DNA of 64,000 nt from Cherax quadricarinatus (lineage: Eukaryota; Arthropoda; Malacostraca; Decapoda; Parastacidae). The DNA lies in NCBI RefSeq assembly GCF_038502225.1, contig NC_091323.1, positions 23,434,345-23,498,344 of the forward strand. The letters are read 5' to 3'. The translations under genes were made by a program, and so were the position numbers. A model generated the notes under the pieces. The model had not been told where the DNA came from and ran no database searches. It worked only from the letters and a program-made list of their open reading frames with translations. Positions 1 to 10,510 of the stretch are shown here, one piece after another (position 1 is the stretch's first letter; each line of letters opens with the position of its first letter).

Positions 1-234
1 AAAGTCGGCATTTTAATTAAAAAAAAAACGGTCGGAGTTTTTTCTTCTCATTATGCACTGCGTGCTCCAGGATTTTTTTTATATGGTGCACACTGACCAC
101 ACAGACCCATTCTCTCACATGTGGGCCTACCAGCTTTCTCCTGCTTGATTTGAAGCCACTAGAATTTATGAGTATATATATGTCAAACACGGTACCTCGT
201 AAGACGTATATATACGGCCGCGACAGTCAAAGGG
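1..234. mobile_element. piggyBac-type MITE, right-hand end
   Basis: This is the right end of a non-autonomous DNA element that runs in from outside the window. It ends in GACAGTCAAAGGG, directly followed by TTAA at 235-238, the target site of piggyBac elements. Bases ~30-170 match the interior of the complete copy at 49105-50126. The DNA to the right is a LINE coding fragment, so the element inserted into that LINE. No coding capacity is visible. Confidence 0.75.
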
Positions 235-238
235 TTAA

Positions 239-440
239 ACTCCAATATCAACCCTCCACTCAAACTTCTAGATAACTTCAGCAGAATACACAGGCATAAC
301 ACAAGGCACAAAACACTTTTTGACATCCCTCGTGTCCATCTCACACTACGCAAAAATGCAATGCACATAAAGGGCCCGAAGATCTGGAACTGTTTGCCTG
401 AAACAGCAAGAGGACCCCTTTCCACAAATCAATTTAGGGC
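239..440 (+). pseudogene. L2-like LINE, C-terminal reverse-transcriptase ORF fragment
   Basis: The conceptual + strand translation contains NINPPLKLL, RHNTRHKTLFDIPRVH and HIKGPKIWN. This is the same C-terminal segment as in the LINE copies at 19023-23520 and 45288-46925. Only the post-RT tail of the ORF is present. The left side is cut by the MITE at 1-234, and the right side passes into Penelope-like DNA near 441. It is a dead fragment with no catalytic motif. Confidence 0.7.
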
Positions 441-1018
441 GATGAAAACTGAGACACTTGTGCAACATCTGGGTATCTTCACTGTAGACGTTTCGCCATC
501 CAGTGGCTTTATCAATAAAGATTCTAAGACATAATTTGAAGACAGAACTGTATACAAAAGATGAGGTAATCAGTCCCTCAGCCTTGGAGTTGGTGTGAAG
601 AGCACTGTAGTCATGAAGATTCTGGAGCAGAGGCAAGGAGGCTGGCACTTACATATTAATGTCAGGTGGAATGGGATGGGTAGCAGACGAGGGCATAGTC
701 GCTGGTAGGCGGGATTTCCCAGTGGAAGTAGGTCATACCCAAAGGGATGGGTAAGTTGTAGTAGTAGTTGTAATAACTGTGAAGGTTATGTAGATGTCCT
801 CTGAACCAAGATTCCATGATGTTGCAGTATCTGACAAGTTGTACAAGAATGGTATACAATACCATTCTCCAAGGCTGAGGGACTGATTATCTCATCTTTT
901 GTATATAGTTCTACTGTCTTCAAATTATGTCCTAGAATCTGTATTGACAAAGCCACTGGATGGTAAAACATCTCCAATAAATAAATAACAAAAAGGCACA
1001 ATACCGTGACTGGAACGA
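441..1018 (-). mobile_element. Penelope-like element, non-coding terminal (pLTR-like) sequence
   Basis: This stretch is the reverse complement of sequence at 4981-5237 and 6316-6560, so it is one arm of a larger, more diverged inverted arrangement around the PLE at 1019-4980. It contains the motif GCCACTGGATGGCGAAACGT in reverse at about 487-507. That motif recurs through the PLE copies. There is no credible ORF. Calling it a pseudo-LTR rests on its position beside the PLE ORF and its repetition. Confidence 0.55.
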
Positions 1019-2153
1019 TACACAAATAACCCGCACATAAAAGACAGAAGCTTACGACGACGTTTCGGTCCGACTTGGACCATTGACAAAGTCACACTAA
1101 CAGAGGAGGAGCAGGACGGCTATATATAGGCAGGAAGAGGTGGAGGTAGTAGTAGTGGTAGTAGTAGTGGTGGTAGTAGTACAAGAATTGTATATAATAC
1201 CGACAGGATGAAATGACACATGCACAACACCCGGGCATCCCCACCGTAGACGTTTCGCCATCCAGCCAGCCACTGGATGGCGAAACGTCCACAACAAAGA
1301 CAACCAGACGCCGCACATGTGTCTAATTTCATCAGTAGATGTAGTAGAAGAAGAAGAGGTAGTAGTAGTGGTAGTGGTAGAAGTGGGAAAAAAGGAAGAC
1401 GAGCCAGTCAAATACAAAGGAAGGGGAGCACTGCAAGAGAGCTAGATACCCACAGAGGGAGAGCAAGCGCACCGAGGTGCGTGAAAGGGGAAGTGGTGAA
1501 ATAAAATAAAGAAGGAACAGAAACACGAGACAGGAGAGAGAAAGACAACCCAGAGGAGAAAAGGAGAGGGGAAGAGGAAGAAGAAAAAGAAGAAGAAGAA
1601 GAAAAAATGAGGATTCAGGTTAAGTCACGGGTGTTCTGAAGTTTGGAGCATTTTACAATGTAGTGGGAGAGGAAGGCATCTACAGAGACGAAGCCAGGGC
1701 TAAGGTTCATACAAGGAAAGTTGTGTATAAGAGAGGATTCAACTAAACGGCGACTGTTCGAGTTGGAAGTAGGGAAGACAGTTTTAGCAGAAGACCAGTC
1801 AATAGGATGGCTATGATCTCTGACGTGACAGAAAAGAGCACTGTTAGTGTCGGCAAGCCTAACACTATTTTTGTGCTCCCTAAGTCTGTCAGAAAGAGAT
1901 CGACCAGTTTCTCCAAAGTATTGAAGAGGACAGGAGGAGCAAGAAATAGAGTAGACACCAGGAACATCTGTAGAGGGAGGAGAGGTATGAACGAGATTAG
2001 TGCGAAGAGTGTTAGTCTGGCGGAAGGTAAGATTGATGTCTAAGGGACGGAGCGAATTGTTGAGATTAGAAAGACCGGAAATGTAGGGAAGGCAGAGGAT
2101 AGAAGAGTTCCCATGAGTAGAGAGTTTGGGAGAGAAGAAATTGCGTTTAGCAC
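1019..2153. repeat. Left arm of near-perfect 1,135-bp inverted repeat (PLE)
   Basis: Every position x here pairs with 5999-x in the arm at 3846-4980. I found only one mismatch inside the coding part (Ile versus Leu in the translated C-terminus). The match stops sharply at 1018/4981, after which the arms continue at lower identity. The arm holds the PLE C-terminus, a polypurine tract, AGT-rich trinucleotide repeats and the hairpin-CGAAACGTC motifs. Confidence 0.9.
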
Positions 2154-3850
2154 GTGAGAGGGCAGAGTCTATGAAATGGGAAGGGTAGCCAAGACGGGAG
2201 AACGAATTATAAAGAGTGGAAATTTCTGCTGGAAGGAACTGAGGATCACAGATGCGAAGGGCACGGAGAAAGAGGGAGATAAGAACACTTTTCTTGACAG
2301 GGGAAGCATGATAGGAAAAGTAGTGAATGTACATGCCACTGTGCATAGGTTTACGGTAAACGGAAAAGGAAAAACCTGTATCTGAGCGGTGGACATGGAC
2401 ATCAAGGAAAGGAAGTAAGGAATTAGATTCCCATTCAGCTTTAAACTTAATGGAAGGGGCAAGATTGTTAAGAGCTTCAAGAAAAGGTTGGAAGAGACTG
2501 GAGTCATGAGGCCACAGAGCAAAGATGTCATCAACATAGCGGAGCCAGAGTGAAGGTTGCACATCGAGGGTAGGAAGAAGAACAGTCTCGAAGTATTCCA
2601 TGTAAAGATTAGCAAGGACAGGAGAGAGAGGAGAGCCCATAGCGACACCGAAGGTTTGGGAATAATATTTCCCTTGGAAGGAAAAGGAGTTAGAGTCCAC
2701 ACAGAGGCGGATCAGATCAAGAAAGACATCAGTGGGGATAGGGAGATGAAGAAACCCTTCATGGGCCTTCTCTCTAAGGAAATCAAGGACATCATCAAGA
2801 GGGACATTGGTGAAGAGGGACTCAACGTCAAGACTAAGCATCTTACAGGTTGGGAGAGAGCGAACCCGTTCAATGAAGTCTTGAGAGTGACGGAGGTGGG
2901 CAGGAGAAAAAGTACCAAGAAAGGGAGTGAGGGTTTTGGCCAGCCAAGAAGCAAGAGAATAAGAGACAGAACCTCTAGAGGATATGATAGGACGAAGAGG
3001 AATATCAGGTTTATGAGTTTTGGGAAGGCCATAGAAATAGGGAAGAGAGGGACAGATGACACGAAACCGTTGAACAAGGTCAAAGTCAGGAGGACAGAGG
3101 TCGGAGAGAGTCCTTAGTTTTTTGTTGAAAGTTCTCTTGATGCGATCAAGAGGGTTGGAAACGAGAGGAGTGTAGGTGCGTGAGTCAGAGAGCAAGACAT
3201 CAGCTTTACGGAGGTAATCCTCGCGATCAAGGATAACTACCGAATTACCTTTGTCAGAAGATAGTATGACAATGTTAGTGTTAGATTTAAGAGAAGAAAG
3301 GGCAAGTTGGTAACGGCGTGGAAGGTGGTGATTCTTGGAAAACAGACTAACAAGAGCAGGAAGGAGAGCACCACGAAAAGTGGACAAGTCAGGAAGATTA
3401 CGGAAGCGAGATTGACGAAAGGAATCAAAAGAGCTAATCAGGGAAATACCAGCGCGAGGAGTAGGCGAAGTGGCAAAGGAAAGACCAAAACCAAGAAGTT
3501 CAAGCTCATACTGAGAGAGTGAGACAGAAGACAGATTAGTAACACAGTCAGTGAGGGAGAACTTAGACCAAGGGCTAGCTGAGATGAGACGTTGAAGTTT
3601 ATTTTGTAGTTTGGAAGAATGAATTTGCGCATTCAGGCGAGCAGTGTCAAAGGCAATGGTAGAGAGAAGGTTACAGAGATCCTGTGGTAGAGCCGCAAAG
3701 AGAGCACGTTGACGTTGACGGAGAGTAAAGAAGGCATCTTCAACCTGTGATTTAGTAGAAAGAATGAGCTGTTGAAGTAGGAGACGGGCATGATCAGGAA
3801 AGGGAGTGCCCAGTGGGTTGGTTTTCAGGAAGTGGGAGAAGGAAGGTGCT
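1615..3850 (-). CDS. Penelope-like retroelement protein: reverse transcriptase plus GIY-YIG endonuclease (5'-truncated)
   Basis: The frame stays open for about 750 codons. RT motifs appear in order: LSLDVESLFTNVPL (~residues 346-359), GVAMGSPLSPVLANLYME (~409-426) and the catalytic YVDD (446-449). A C-terminal GIY-YIG nuclease follows, with GVYSISCSSC (~639-648) and YFGETGRSLSDRLREH (~652-667), including the CxxC pair usual in Penelope elements. RT plus C-terminal GIY-YIG is diagnostic of PLEs. The frame has no ATG at its beginning (a TTG at 3873). At about 3846-3850 the sequence switches into the inverted copy, so the natural N-terminus is missing. The remainder has no stop or frameshift, which suggests a young insertion. 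The stop codon is at 1615-1617. Confidence 0.9.
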
Positions 3851-4384
3851 AAACGCAATTTCTTCTCTCCCAAACTCTCTACTCATGGGAACTCTTCTAT
3901 CCTCTGCCTTCCCTACATTTCCGGTCTTTCTAATCTCAACAATTCGCTCCGTCCCTTAGACATCAAGCTTACCTTCCGCCAGACTAACACTCTTCGCACT
4001 AATCTCGTTCATACCTCTCCTCCCTCTACAGATGTTCCTGGTGTCTACTCTATTTCTTGCTCCTCCTGTCCTCTTCAATACTTTGGAGAAACTGGTCGAT
4101 CTCTTTCTGACAGACTTAGGGAGCACAAAAATAGTGTTAGGCTTGCCGACACTAACAGTGCTCTTTTCTGTCACGTCAGAGATCATAGCCATCCTATTGA
4201 CTGGTCTTCTGCTAAAACTGTCTTCCCTACTTCCAACTCGAACAGTCGCCGTTTAGTTGAATCCTCTCTTATACACAACTTTCCTTGTATGAACCTTAGC
4301 CCTGGCTTCGTCTCTGTAGATGCCTTCCTCTCCCACTACATTGTAAAATGCTCCAAACTTCAGAACACCCGTGACTTAACCTGA
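3847..4384 (+). pseudogene. Second, inverted PLE copy: GIY-YIG C-terminal fragment
   Basis: From AKRNFFSPKL onward this translates to the same ~179 C-terminal residues as the minus-strand PLE, including GVYSISCSSC and the GETGRSLSDRLREH helix, and it ends at the same stop. It has no RT domain. Upstream codons belong to the antisense of the other copy, so any ORF starting near 3806 is a chimera across the junction. Head-to-head partial copies are common for Penelope-type elements (family knowledge). Confidence 0.85.
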
Positions 4385-4911
4385 ATCCTCATTTTTTCTT
4401 CTTCTTCTTCTTTTTCTTCTTCCTCTTCCCCTCTCCTTTTCTCCTCTGGGTTGTCTTTCTCTCTCCTGTCTCGTGTTTCTGTTCCTTCTTTATTTTATTT
4501 CACCACTTCCCCTTTCACGCACCTCGGTGCGCTTGCTCTCCCTCTGTGGGTATCTAGCTCTCTTGCAGTGCTCCCCTTCCTTTGTATTTGACTGGCTCGT
4601 CTTCCTTTTTTCCCACTTCTACCACTACCACTACTACTACCTCTTCTTCTTCTACTACATCTACTGATGAAATTAGACACATGTGCGGCGTCTGGTTGTC
4701 TTTGTTGTGGACGTTTCGCCATCCAGTGGCTGGCTGGATGGCGAAACGTCTACGGTGGGGATGCCCGGGTGTTGTGCATGTGTCATTTCATCCTGTCGGT
4801 ATTATATACAATTCTTGTACTACTACCACCACTACTACTACCACTACTACTACCTCCACCTCTTCCTGCCTATATATAGCCGTCCTGCTCCTCCTCTGTT
4901 AGTGTGACTTT

Positions 4912-4943
4912 GTCAATGGTCCAAGTCGGACCGAAACGTCGTC
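4912..4943 (+). other. Hairpin followed by GAAAC-GTC, hammerhead-like 3' half (mirror at 1056-1087)
   Basis: A five-base-pair hairpin (GGTCC, loop AAGTC, GGACC) is followed at once by GAAAC and GTC. That is the order of stem II, the GAAA strand and the cleavage triplet in a hammerhead ribozyme. PLEs of many animals carry hammerheads in their terminal repeats. The CUGANGA strand expected before stem II is not convincingly present, so this may be a decayed ribozyme or chance. The mirror arm has the same motif. Confidence 0.3.
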
Positions 4944-4980
4944 GTAAGCTTCTGTCTTTTATGTGCGGGTTATTTGTGTA

Positions 4981-5237
4981 CATCTCCAATAAAGATGTGC
5001 AGATGTTGCACAAGTTTTCATCTTGTCGGTATTGTATACCATTCTTGTACAACTTGTCAGACACTGCAACATCATGGAATTTTGGTTCAGAGGACATCTA
5101 CATGACCTCCTTCACAGCTACTATAACTACAACTACAACTTGCCCATTCATTTTGTATGACCTACTTCCACTGGGAAATCCCGCCTACCAGTGACTATGC
5201 CCTCATCTGCTACCCGTCCCATTCCACCTGACGTTAG
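4981..5237 (+). mobile_element. PLE terminal non-coding sequence, interrupted copy (continues at 6316-6560)
   Basis: This continues the PLE outward from the right arm and pairs imperfectly with 662-960. It is interrupted at TATA (5238-5241) by the element at 5242-6311. The continuation at 6316-6560 matches the reverse complement of 441-650, so the interruption is a clean insertion. Confidence 0.6.
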
Positions 5238-5241
5238 TATA

Positions 5242-6311
5242 CAGGTCTCCCTCCACATTTGCGAGGGCTAGGGGATCAAGAACCTCGTGAATGTTGAAAA
5301 ATCGCGAATGTTTGGTGCCCAAATATATTGTAGGGAAATATAATAATAGCATTTACTTAGCTTAACAATACTGCTTCCTTAACCAATTGAACCATGAACA
5401 ATCATAAAATGCATGAAAACATAAAATATTGTACTAGTGCCAGCCATTTGGTAAAGAAGGTGAGAAAGACTGTAGAATTCAAGAAAGAACTCACAACAGA
5501 GTACCACAGTAGAGGAGGAAGAGAGAGGGGAGAATGTGCCTTCTTCACTGATTCAGTGATTCTACGATATGTATGATACTAAAGCAGCATCAGTCAATAA
5601 AGGCTATAGTGGCAGCCAGCAATAAAGTGTAGCATTAACAGTGTAGAAAGTAAGTTAAGTGATTAATCGATAGAAAAAGGACAGCACGAATCTAACTCCT
5701 CGAATGTTGTTGGAGTTACATAGGGCGACTGACAACACCGCCATCTCTAGTCTCTACCTCTGCTGCCGCCTCCACCACCACTGTACGGCTTATGTCTCGG
5801 TGGCCCTTATACACCCAACAACAACACAGCAACACTCGTGACATACTTAATGATGTATTTTATTCATTCTAGAGTATCTGTCATGTTTCTATGTTATTAA
5901 TATTGTTTATTATGCCATTTTAGATGAATTGTGATAGATAAATAAGCCGTAGAATTGATATTAGTGTCATATTGAAGGACTATCTTGTTCTGTCTCCAAA
6001 CAAACTGCCATTGCCACAATTCCTAACATACTTAATGACATTTTTATTCATTCTAGAGTAATTGTCATGTTTCTGTGTTATTAGTATTGTTTATTATGTC
6101 ATATTAGATGAATTGTGATAGATAAATAAGCTGTAGAATTGATATTAGTGTCATATTGAAGGACCATCTTGTCCTATCTCCAAACAAACTCTGCCACCTC
6201 CACAATTCCTCATGTATGTAATGACATATTTAAAATATGATTGGGTGGCTGGGAATTCGCAAATGTTCGAAGCCCACAAAAGTGGAAAATGCGAATGTTG
6301 AGGGAGACCTG
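5242..6311. mobile_element. Tigger/mariner-type non-autonomous DNA transposon, 1.07 kb
   Basis: The terminal inverted repeats begin CAGGTCTCCCTC on the left and end GAGGGAGACCTG on the right. TATA lies on both sides (5238-5241 and 6312-6315), so the TSD is TA or TATA. At 5430-5510 a short relic reads KKVRKTVEFKKEL, like the N-terminal helix-turn-helix of Tigger/Jerky transposases. Two ~185-bp tandem copies of one sequence lie at about 5835-6020 and 6021-6200. There is no intact transposase. Confidence 0.75.
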
Positions 6312-6560
6312 TATAAGCACCAGCCTCCTTACCTCTGCTCTAGAATCTTCATGACTATGGTGCTCTTCACACCAACTCCAAGGCTGAGGGACTGATTATC
6401 TCATCTTTTGTATATAGTTCTACTGTCTTCAAATTATGTCCTAGAATCTGTATTGATAAAGCCACTGGATGGTAAAACGTCTTAAGTGAAGATACCCAGA
6501 TGTTGCACAAGTGTCTCAGTTTTCATCTTGTTGGTATTGTATACCATTCTTGTACAGTTT

Positions 6561-7490
6561 AGGACTGTACTCAAAAATAATTTCATCTCTCAATATCAAC
6601 CATACCCACACTATGCTAAACTCTAACCAAATTTAAAGCAACTCTCCTAAATATTTTATTACCTTTTAACTATTAAGCCATTATTACAAACTTAAAAATG
6701 TATGTATGTATCATTAATTGTACAGTACTACCTAATAATAATAAACAAACCTAATTCTTTCTTTCTTTCAACACACCAGCCGTATCCCACCGAGGTGGGG
6801 TGACCCAAAAGGAAAAACAAAAGTTTCTCCTTTCATATTTAGTAATATATACAGGAGAAGGGGTTACTAGCCCCTTGCTCCTGGCATTTTAGTCGCCTCT
6901 TACAACACGCATAGCTTACGGAGGAAGAATTCTGTTCCACTTCCCCATGGAGATAAGAGGAAATAAACAAGAACAAGAGCTAGTAAGAAAATAGAAGAAA
7001 ACCCAGAGGGGTGTGTATACATATGCTTGTACATGTATGTGTAGTGTGACCTAAGTGTAAGCAGAAGTAGCAAGACGTACCTGAAACCTTGCATGTTTAT
7101 GAGACAGAAAAAACACCAGCAATCCTACCATCGTGTAAAACAATTACAGGCTTACGTTTTACACTCACTTGGCAGGACGGTAGTACCTCCCTGGGCGGTT
7201 GCTGTCTACCAACCTACTACCTAGACAAACCTAATTACAAACTTAAAAATGTATGTTTGTATCATAAATTGTACTACCTCATATTGATAATAGAGTAGAA
7301 TATTAAATATTTTTATTCTACCACTCTTCACCTGTCTAGACTTAAGTAGTCTTTAAATATAAGGTTAAATCTGCCCGAAATGCCTCGGCATAATAGTTGC
7401 TTTCTTTGTACCAATCAAATTATGAAATGTAAACGTATATTGTAACCTTAGCAAAGAAATAAAATTTTGATTTTGATTGATTTTTTTGAA
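6561..7490 (+). mobile_element. L2-like LINE 3' UTR, split by a SINE2 insertion
   Basis: Segments 6561-6756 and 7225-7490 together resemble the 3' UTRs at 46800-46925 and 61960-62130, sharing a core like CCCGAAATGCCT(C/A)GGCATAAT and a tail of AATAAAATTTTGATTTTGATT. SINE2 (6757-7224) interrupts it. The reading frame is lost upstream. Confidence 0.55.
6757..7224 (-). mobile_element. SINE2, ~468 bp, with perfect 12-bp TSD
   Basis: The insertion is bounded by ACAAACCTAATT at 6745-6756 and 7225-7236. In its sense orientation (minus strand) it starts CTAGGTAGTAGGTTGG. It ends with a tail containing CCTCGGTGGGATACGGC, then GTGTGTTGAAAGAAAG repeats. The last ~50 bp resemble the 3' end of the RTE-like LINE (for example 23155-23212). 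I recall this repeat as very common in crayfish and lobster sequence. No clear pol III box was identified. Confidence 0.8.
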
Positions 7491-7493
7491 ACT

Positions 7494-7625
7494 AGAACTA
7501 GTAAGAGAATAGAAGAAAACCCAGAGGGGTGTGTGTATATATATACTTGTACATGCATGTATAGTGTGACCTAAGTGTAAATAGAAGTAGCAAGACATAC
7601 CTGAAGTCTTGCATATTTATGAGGC
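7494..7625 (-). repeat. Partial SINE2 internal fragment
   Basis: This matches the internal part of the SINE2 copy at 6970-7105 (for example AGAAAACCCAGAGGGGTGTG) but lacks both the 5' head and the tail. It follows directly on the LINE 3' UTR tail, with no TSD seen. Confidence 0.65.
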
Positions 7626-8203
7626 ATCTACATGATGGACCCTGACATCAATAATGTAGGTCTCTGTGACGGTTAGTAAAAGGATTAAAGCATTGCTGCG
7701 AGTTTCTTAAAGATCAGTCAGTTGCCTTCCATGAAATGTTAGCTACCCTGCCACATGTCAAATTATCTCAATTGAGTAGTGGTAAAAAAGTCAAAAACTC
7801 CCGGACAGCTAATTCATTTTCAACTGTTTGGTCTCACAGTTTCAGTGTATGACTTGGGTGTTGACAAAGGTGTTGATCTTTTGAGGGTTGTTGTAGTTCC
7901 TAGATCTTTTGTCAGATTTGAGCTGCAGCTCCTCTGCCTCTTGAAGGTTTTGAAATAGTTACAATGCTTCTTTCTAGCATGTGTTGAGGTTCAGGGGAGT
8001 TGAAGTTATGGGATATGAGGGATAGTTTTTTCAGATCATTGTAACTTAAACAATGTAATGTGCTATACCACATATGAAGAGAATACATAAATTTATAAAT
8101 ATAGCTGTAGTTGTGAATTATGTCACAGGCACTGTTCAAGAATTTCAAGTTTGCATTTAAAGATTTAATGTAACTACATTATTATAATTTCTCTACATTG
8201 TAG
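7626..8203 (+). other. PHYH intron (or upstream) sequence, no other feature seen
   Basis: AT-rich DNA with no ORF or repeat I recognise. It ends with TTTCTCTACATTGTAG, a normal 3' splice site with a pyrimidine-rich tract, directly before the first PHYH exon in the window. The preceding exon, which would encode the HxD iron-binding motif, is not visible. Confidence 0.5.
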
Positions 8204-8338
8204 GATGGCGTGAACAAGATGTATCATGGTGTTCGAGGCTATGACAATATACCCAAGACAATGCTGTGTATGGAAAAAGGAGATACTGTTTTCTTCCACC
8301 CAATTCTCCTACATGGGTCTGGTGATAATAAAACAAAG
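8204..8338 (+). CDS. PHYH: Phytanoyl-CoA hydroxylase (phytanoyl-CoA dioxygenase), internal exon
   Basis: This 135-bp phase-0 exon encodes 45 residues. It opens with [14 protein letters not shown] and ends with [23 protein letters not shown]. It is bounded by TAG before 8204 and GTATTG after 8338. It aligns by eye with human PHYH around VNKMYHG and the segment holding His264, the distal iron-binding histidine (here in LLHGSG). PHYH is an Fe(II)/2-oxoglutarate dioxygenase that 2-hydroxylates phytanoyl-CoA in peroxisomal alpha-oxidation. Earlier exons, including any PTS2 signal and the HxD motif, lie to the left of the window. The next exon is in frame. Confidence 0.9.
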
Positions 8339-8703
8339 GTATTGTGAACTTGATTATACTTTTATATTCTATTGACAAAAATACTTAATTTTGATCTTCA
8401 GTATCTTCCAACCTACACAATTCTGAGTTAATACAATATTATACTTGCCTAGTTGTGTGTAGTGGTTGAGCTTTAACTCTTGGTTACAGAGTAATGCTGT
8501 GTTTATATGGTGTCCAGTTTTCTGTTTTTATTATTACATTTTTTAACATCACATGCTCATTGTTTTCTTTGAAGTCATTCAACTCATCACTGACAGTCAC
8601 CTCTGAATGACCAAGATCCATGTTATAACTCAAGTTGTGGACCAAGAGGTTAATTTTCCACTTGTAGTTCCAATTTTATACATTAAGTGAATCTGATTTT
8701 TCC
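8339..8703 (+). other. PHYH intron, no feature seen
   Basis: This is intronic sequence starting GTATTG. No repeat or ORF is recognised before the MITE at 8708. Confidence 0.5.
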
Positions 8704-8707
8704 TTAA

Positions 8708-9509
8708 CCCTTTCACTGTTGGTCCTGTTGTATCATGGCTTTGAAGCCAGTGTCGGTCCCGTAGTATGATGCCATAAGCTCAGCTCACTCAGATAAGCTG
8801 TGAGCAGTAAATTTGGGCATAGATATAAGAGAATGGGTCTGTGGTAAGTATACACCATGTAAAAAAATCCTACAGCATGCAGGATTTTTTTGGTTTAAGA
8901 TGGCAAATTTGTGGTGTATTTTCATGTGGTATTTATGGTTGAATTCTCATTGCCTTGGTCTCAATTGATAGAATGAAAGATGTATTACAAAAATAGAGGT
9001 GATTTTGAATAGTTTACCGACTAAAAGTACCTTGAAATTGAGCTCAAAGTAGTGGAAATGTTCGATTTTTGCTGATGTTCAGGAATAAACAAATCGAGTC
9101 ATGCGTCTAGTACACGCCAACTGGTGGGTCTAATATGAATTTTGTGTGAAACTGGCCAAATTACCAATTTCTAATCACTTTGTGTAGTTGTCATAGGTAA
9201 ATGGGCAGTTTCTTGTACTCAGTCAATAAAATAAAAGGAGTACTAGTGAAATAGCTGAGTTTGGTTGACTGGAACAGTGGAATTGGCCCAAAATAGGGCT
9301 TGAAGTAGACGAGATCGCCAGTGTGTAAATATCGCTGAGACCTCTAACCTTGCAAGAGTGTAATTCCATAAGTTTTCCATCAAATTTCATGCTTTTGGTT
9401 TCATTACCTTCAGAAAAAGATTCTCTATCATTGCACAAGAATTTTTTTTTTTTTAAATTCTCTGACACTGTCAGCAAGTTTGCGAGTAGGGGCCGCAACA
9501 GTGAAAGGA
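8708..9509. mobile_element. piggyBac-type MITE (~800 bp) in PHYH intron
   Basis: The left end is TTAA (8704-8707) then CCCTTTCACTGTTGG. The right end is CAACAGTGAAAGG followed by TTGA (9510-9513), a one-base-decayed TTAA. The interior matches the copy at 49105-50126 in reverse, including the block around TTTTCCATCAAATTTC and the AAAAAGATTCTCTATCAT stretch. There is no ORF, so transposition would have depended on a piggyBac transposase in trans. Confidence 0.8.
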
Positions 9510-9584
9510 TTGAGAGATCATAACTGAGGAGGCAGACTGGGATGATGATAACTTCAAAGTTTAGACATACTTGCAGTGGTTGTC

Positions 9585-10510
9585 ACAATTTATTTCTGAC
9601 TTAGCACATGACATTCAAATTGAAAACAAACCATGGGATTTCATTCAAAATACTATGTTCATTGGAATTCCCACACCCAAATTTCTTGGTCAGACTTTTC
9701 CTCTTAGCTATATAAACCAGTTTTGAGAGAGATTATTAAAAGTCAAGGTGCCCCTTTTCTGCTCACTTGGCACATAACACTTAAAATGAAAATAAATCAT
9801 AGCATTTCATTCAGATTAGGCTCGTTTGATTTCCCACGCCCAAATCTTTCTCTCTTCAGTTAAACTCTTATCATGATTGTGAACAGAAACCAGTTTAGTG
9901 TGATTATGAGTGTCAAATATCATGTGAGTTTGTAATAATATTACAGCTTTGCAGATTCTGCATTTTAATGAATGTTTACCAACAAAATGTGAGCTTACCC
10001 CACACGTATTGTAAACAAAACATTAACGTGGGTCTCCATTTTCTGCAGACTTGGTACATGGCACTCAAATTAACCCTTAAACTGTCCAAACATAGATCTA
10101 TGTTTTTTCAACATTTGAAAGTATGTAAAAAATGTAGATCTTTTTTTTTTTTTTTACAACTGAAAATGTATAAAAAAAACTTTGATCTACATTTTTTTTT
10201 TGTTATTGAAAATATGTAAAAAAACGTAGATCTACTTTTGGAGCACTGCATGTAAACATAGATCTGTTTGGACAGTTTAAGGGTTAATAATGAACCACGT
10301 GTTTTCAAAATACGGTCGGTGGTATTCCCATGCCCAAATGTTTTGATTACACTTTCTTTAGGAATGTCATTACAATATTATAAACCAGTTTAGATTGATA
10401 TTGTTAAAAATTTAGCTGTGTCCATTTTCTGTTCACTTGGTGCATGGCACTCAAATTGACAACAAACCATCGAATTCTGTTCAGAATAGGCTCATTTGAT
10501 ATACCATTAA
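9585..10510 (+). repeat. Four diverged tandem units in PHYH intron
   Basis: A block like CACTTGGCACATAACACTCAAATTG recurs at about 9600, 9775, 10057 and 10440. It is followed each time by an ACAAACCAT-like segment, a TTCCCA(C/T)(G/A)CCCAAAT segment and a TATAAACCAGTTT segment. Spacings are ~170, ~280 and, after removing the inserted MITE, ~165 bp. Identity is moderate, so this is an old tandem array. Confidence 0.6.
10074..10283. mobile_element. Short palindromic MITE with perfect TTAA duplication (210 bp)
   Basis: TTAA sits at 10070-10073 and 10284-10287. The ends are inverted copies: CCCTTAAACTGTCCAAACAT on the left, ATGTAAACATAGATCTGTTT and then GGACAGTTTAAGGG on the right. Most of the element can fold on itself. 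Removing it restores a tandem-repeat unit of the surrounding array. It is a different family from the 800-1,020-bp MITEs. Confidence 0.85.

Larger units (their letters stand above)
3846..4980. repeat. Right arm of near-perfect 1,135-bp inverted repeat (PLE)
   Basis: This is the mirror copy of 1019-2153, separated from it by a 1.69-kb unique centre that holds the rest of the PLE ORF. It contains a second copy of the PLE C-terminus, the CT-rich tract and the CGAAACGTC hairpins, in + orientation. Confidence 0.9.

Noticed and set aside
2557..3522. Long + strand ORFs opposite the PLE gene (for example 186 codons at 2557)
   Set aside because: They are antisense shadows of a purine-rich strand. They have high Lys/Arg/Glu content and no domain.
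3806..4384. A 192-codon ORF as a separate small GIY-YIG gene
   Set aside because: It is the inverted duplicate of the PLE C-terminus with a few antisense codons in front. There is no promoter or independent conservation.
4665..4690. CTGATGA at 4665 as a hammerhead core
   Set aside because: The sequence matches CUGAUGA exactly, but no short stem II followed by GAAA comes after it. The nearest GAAAC is ~75 nt away.
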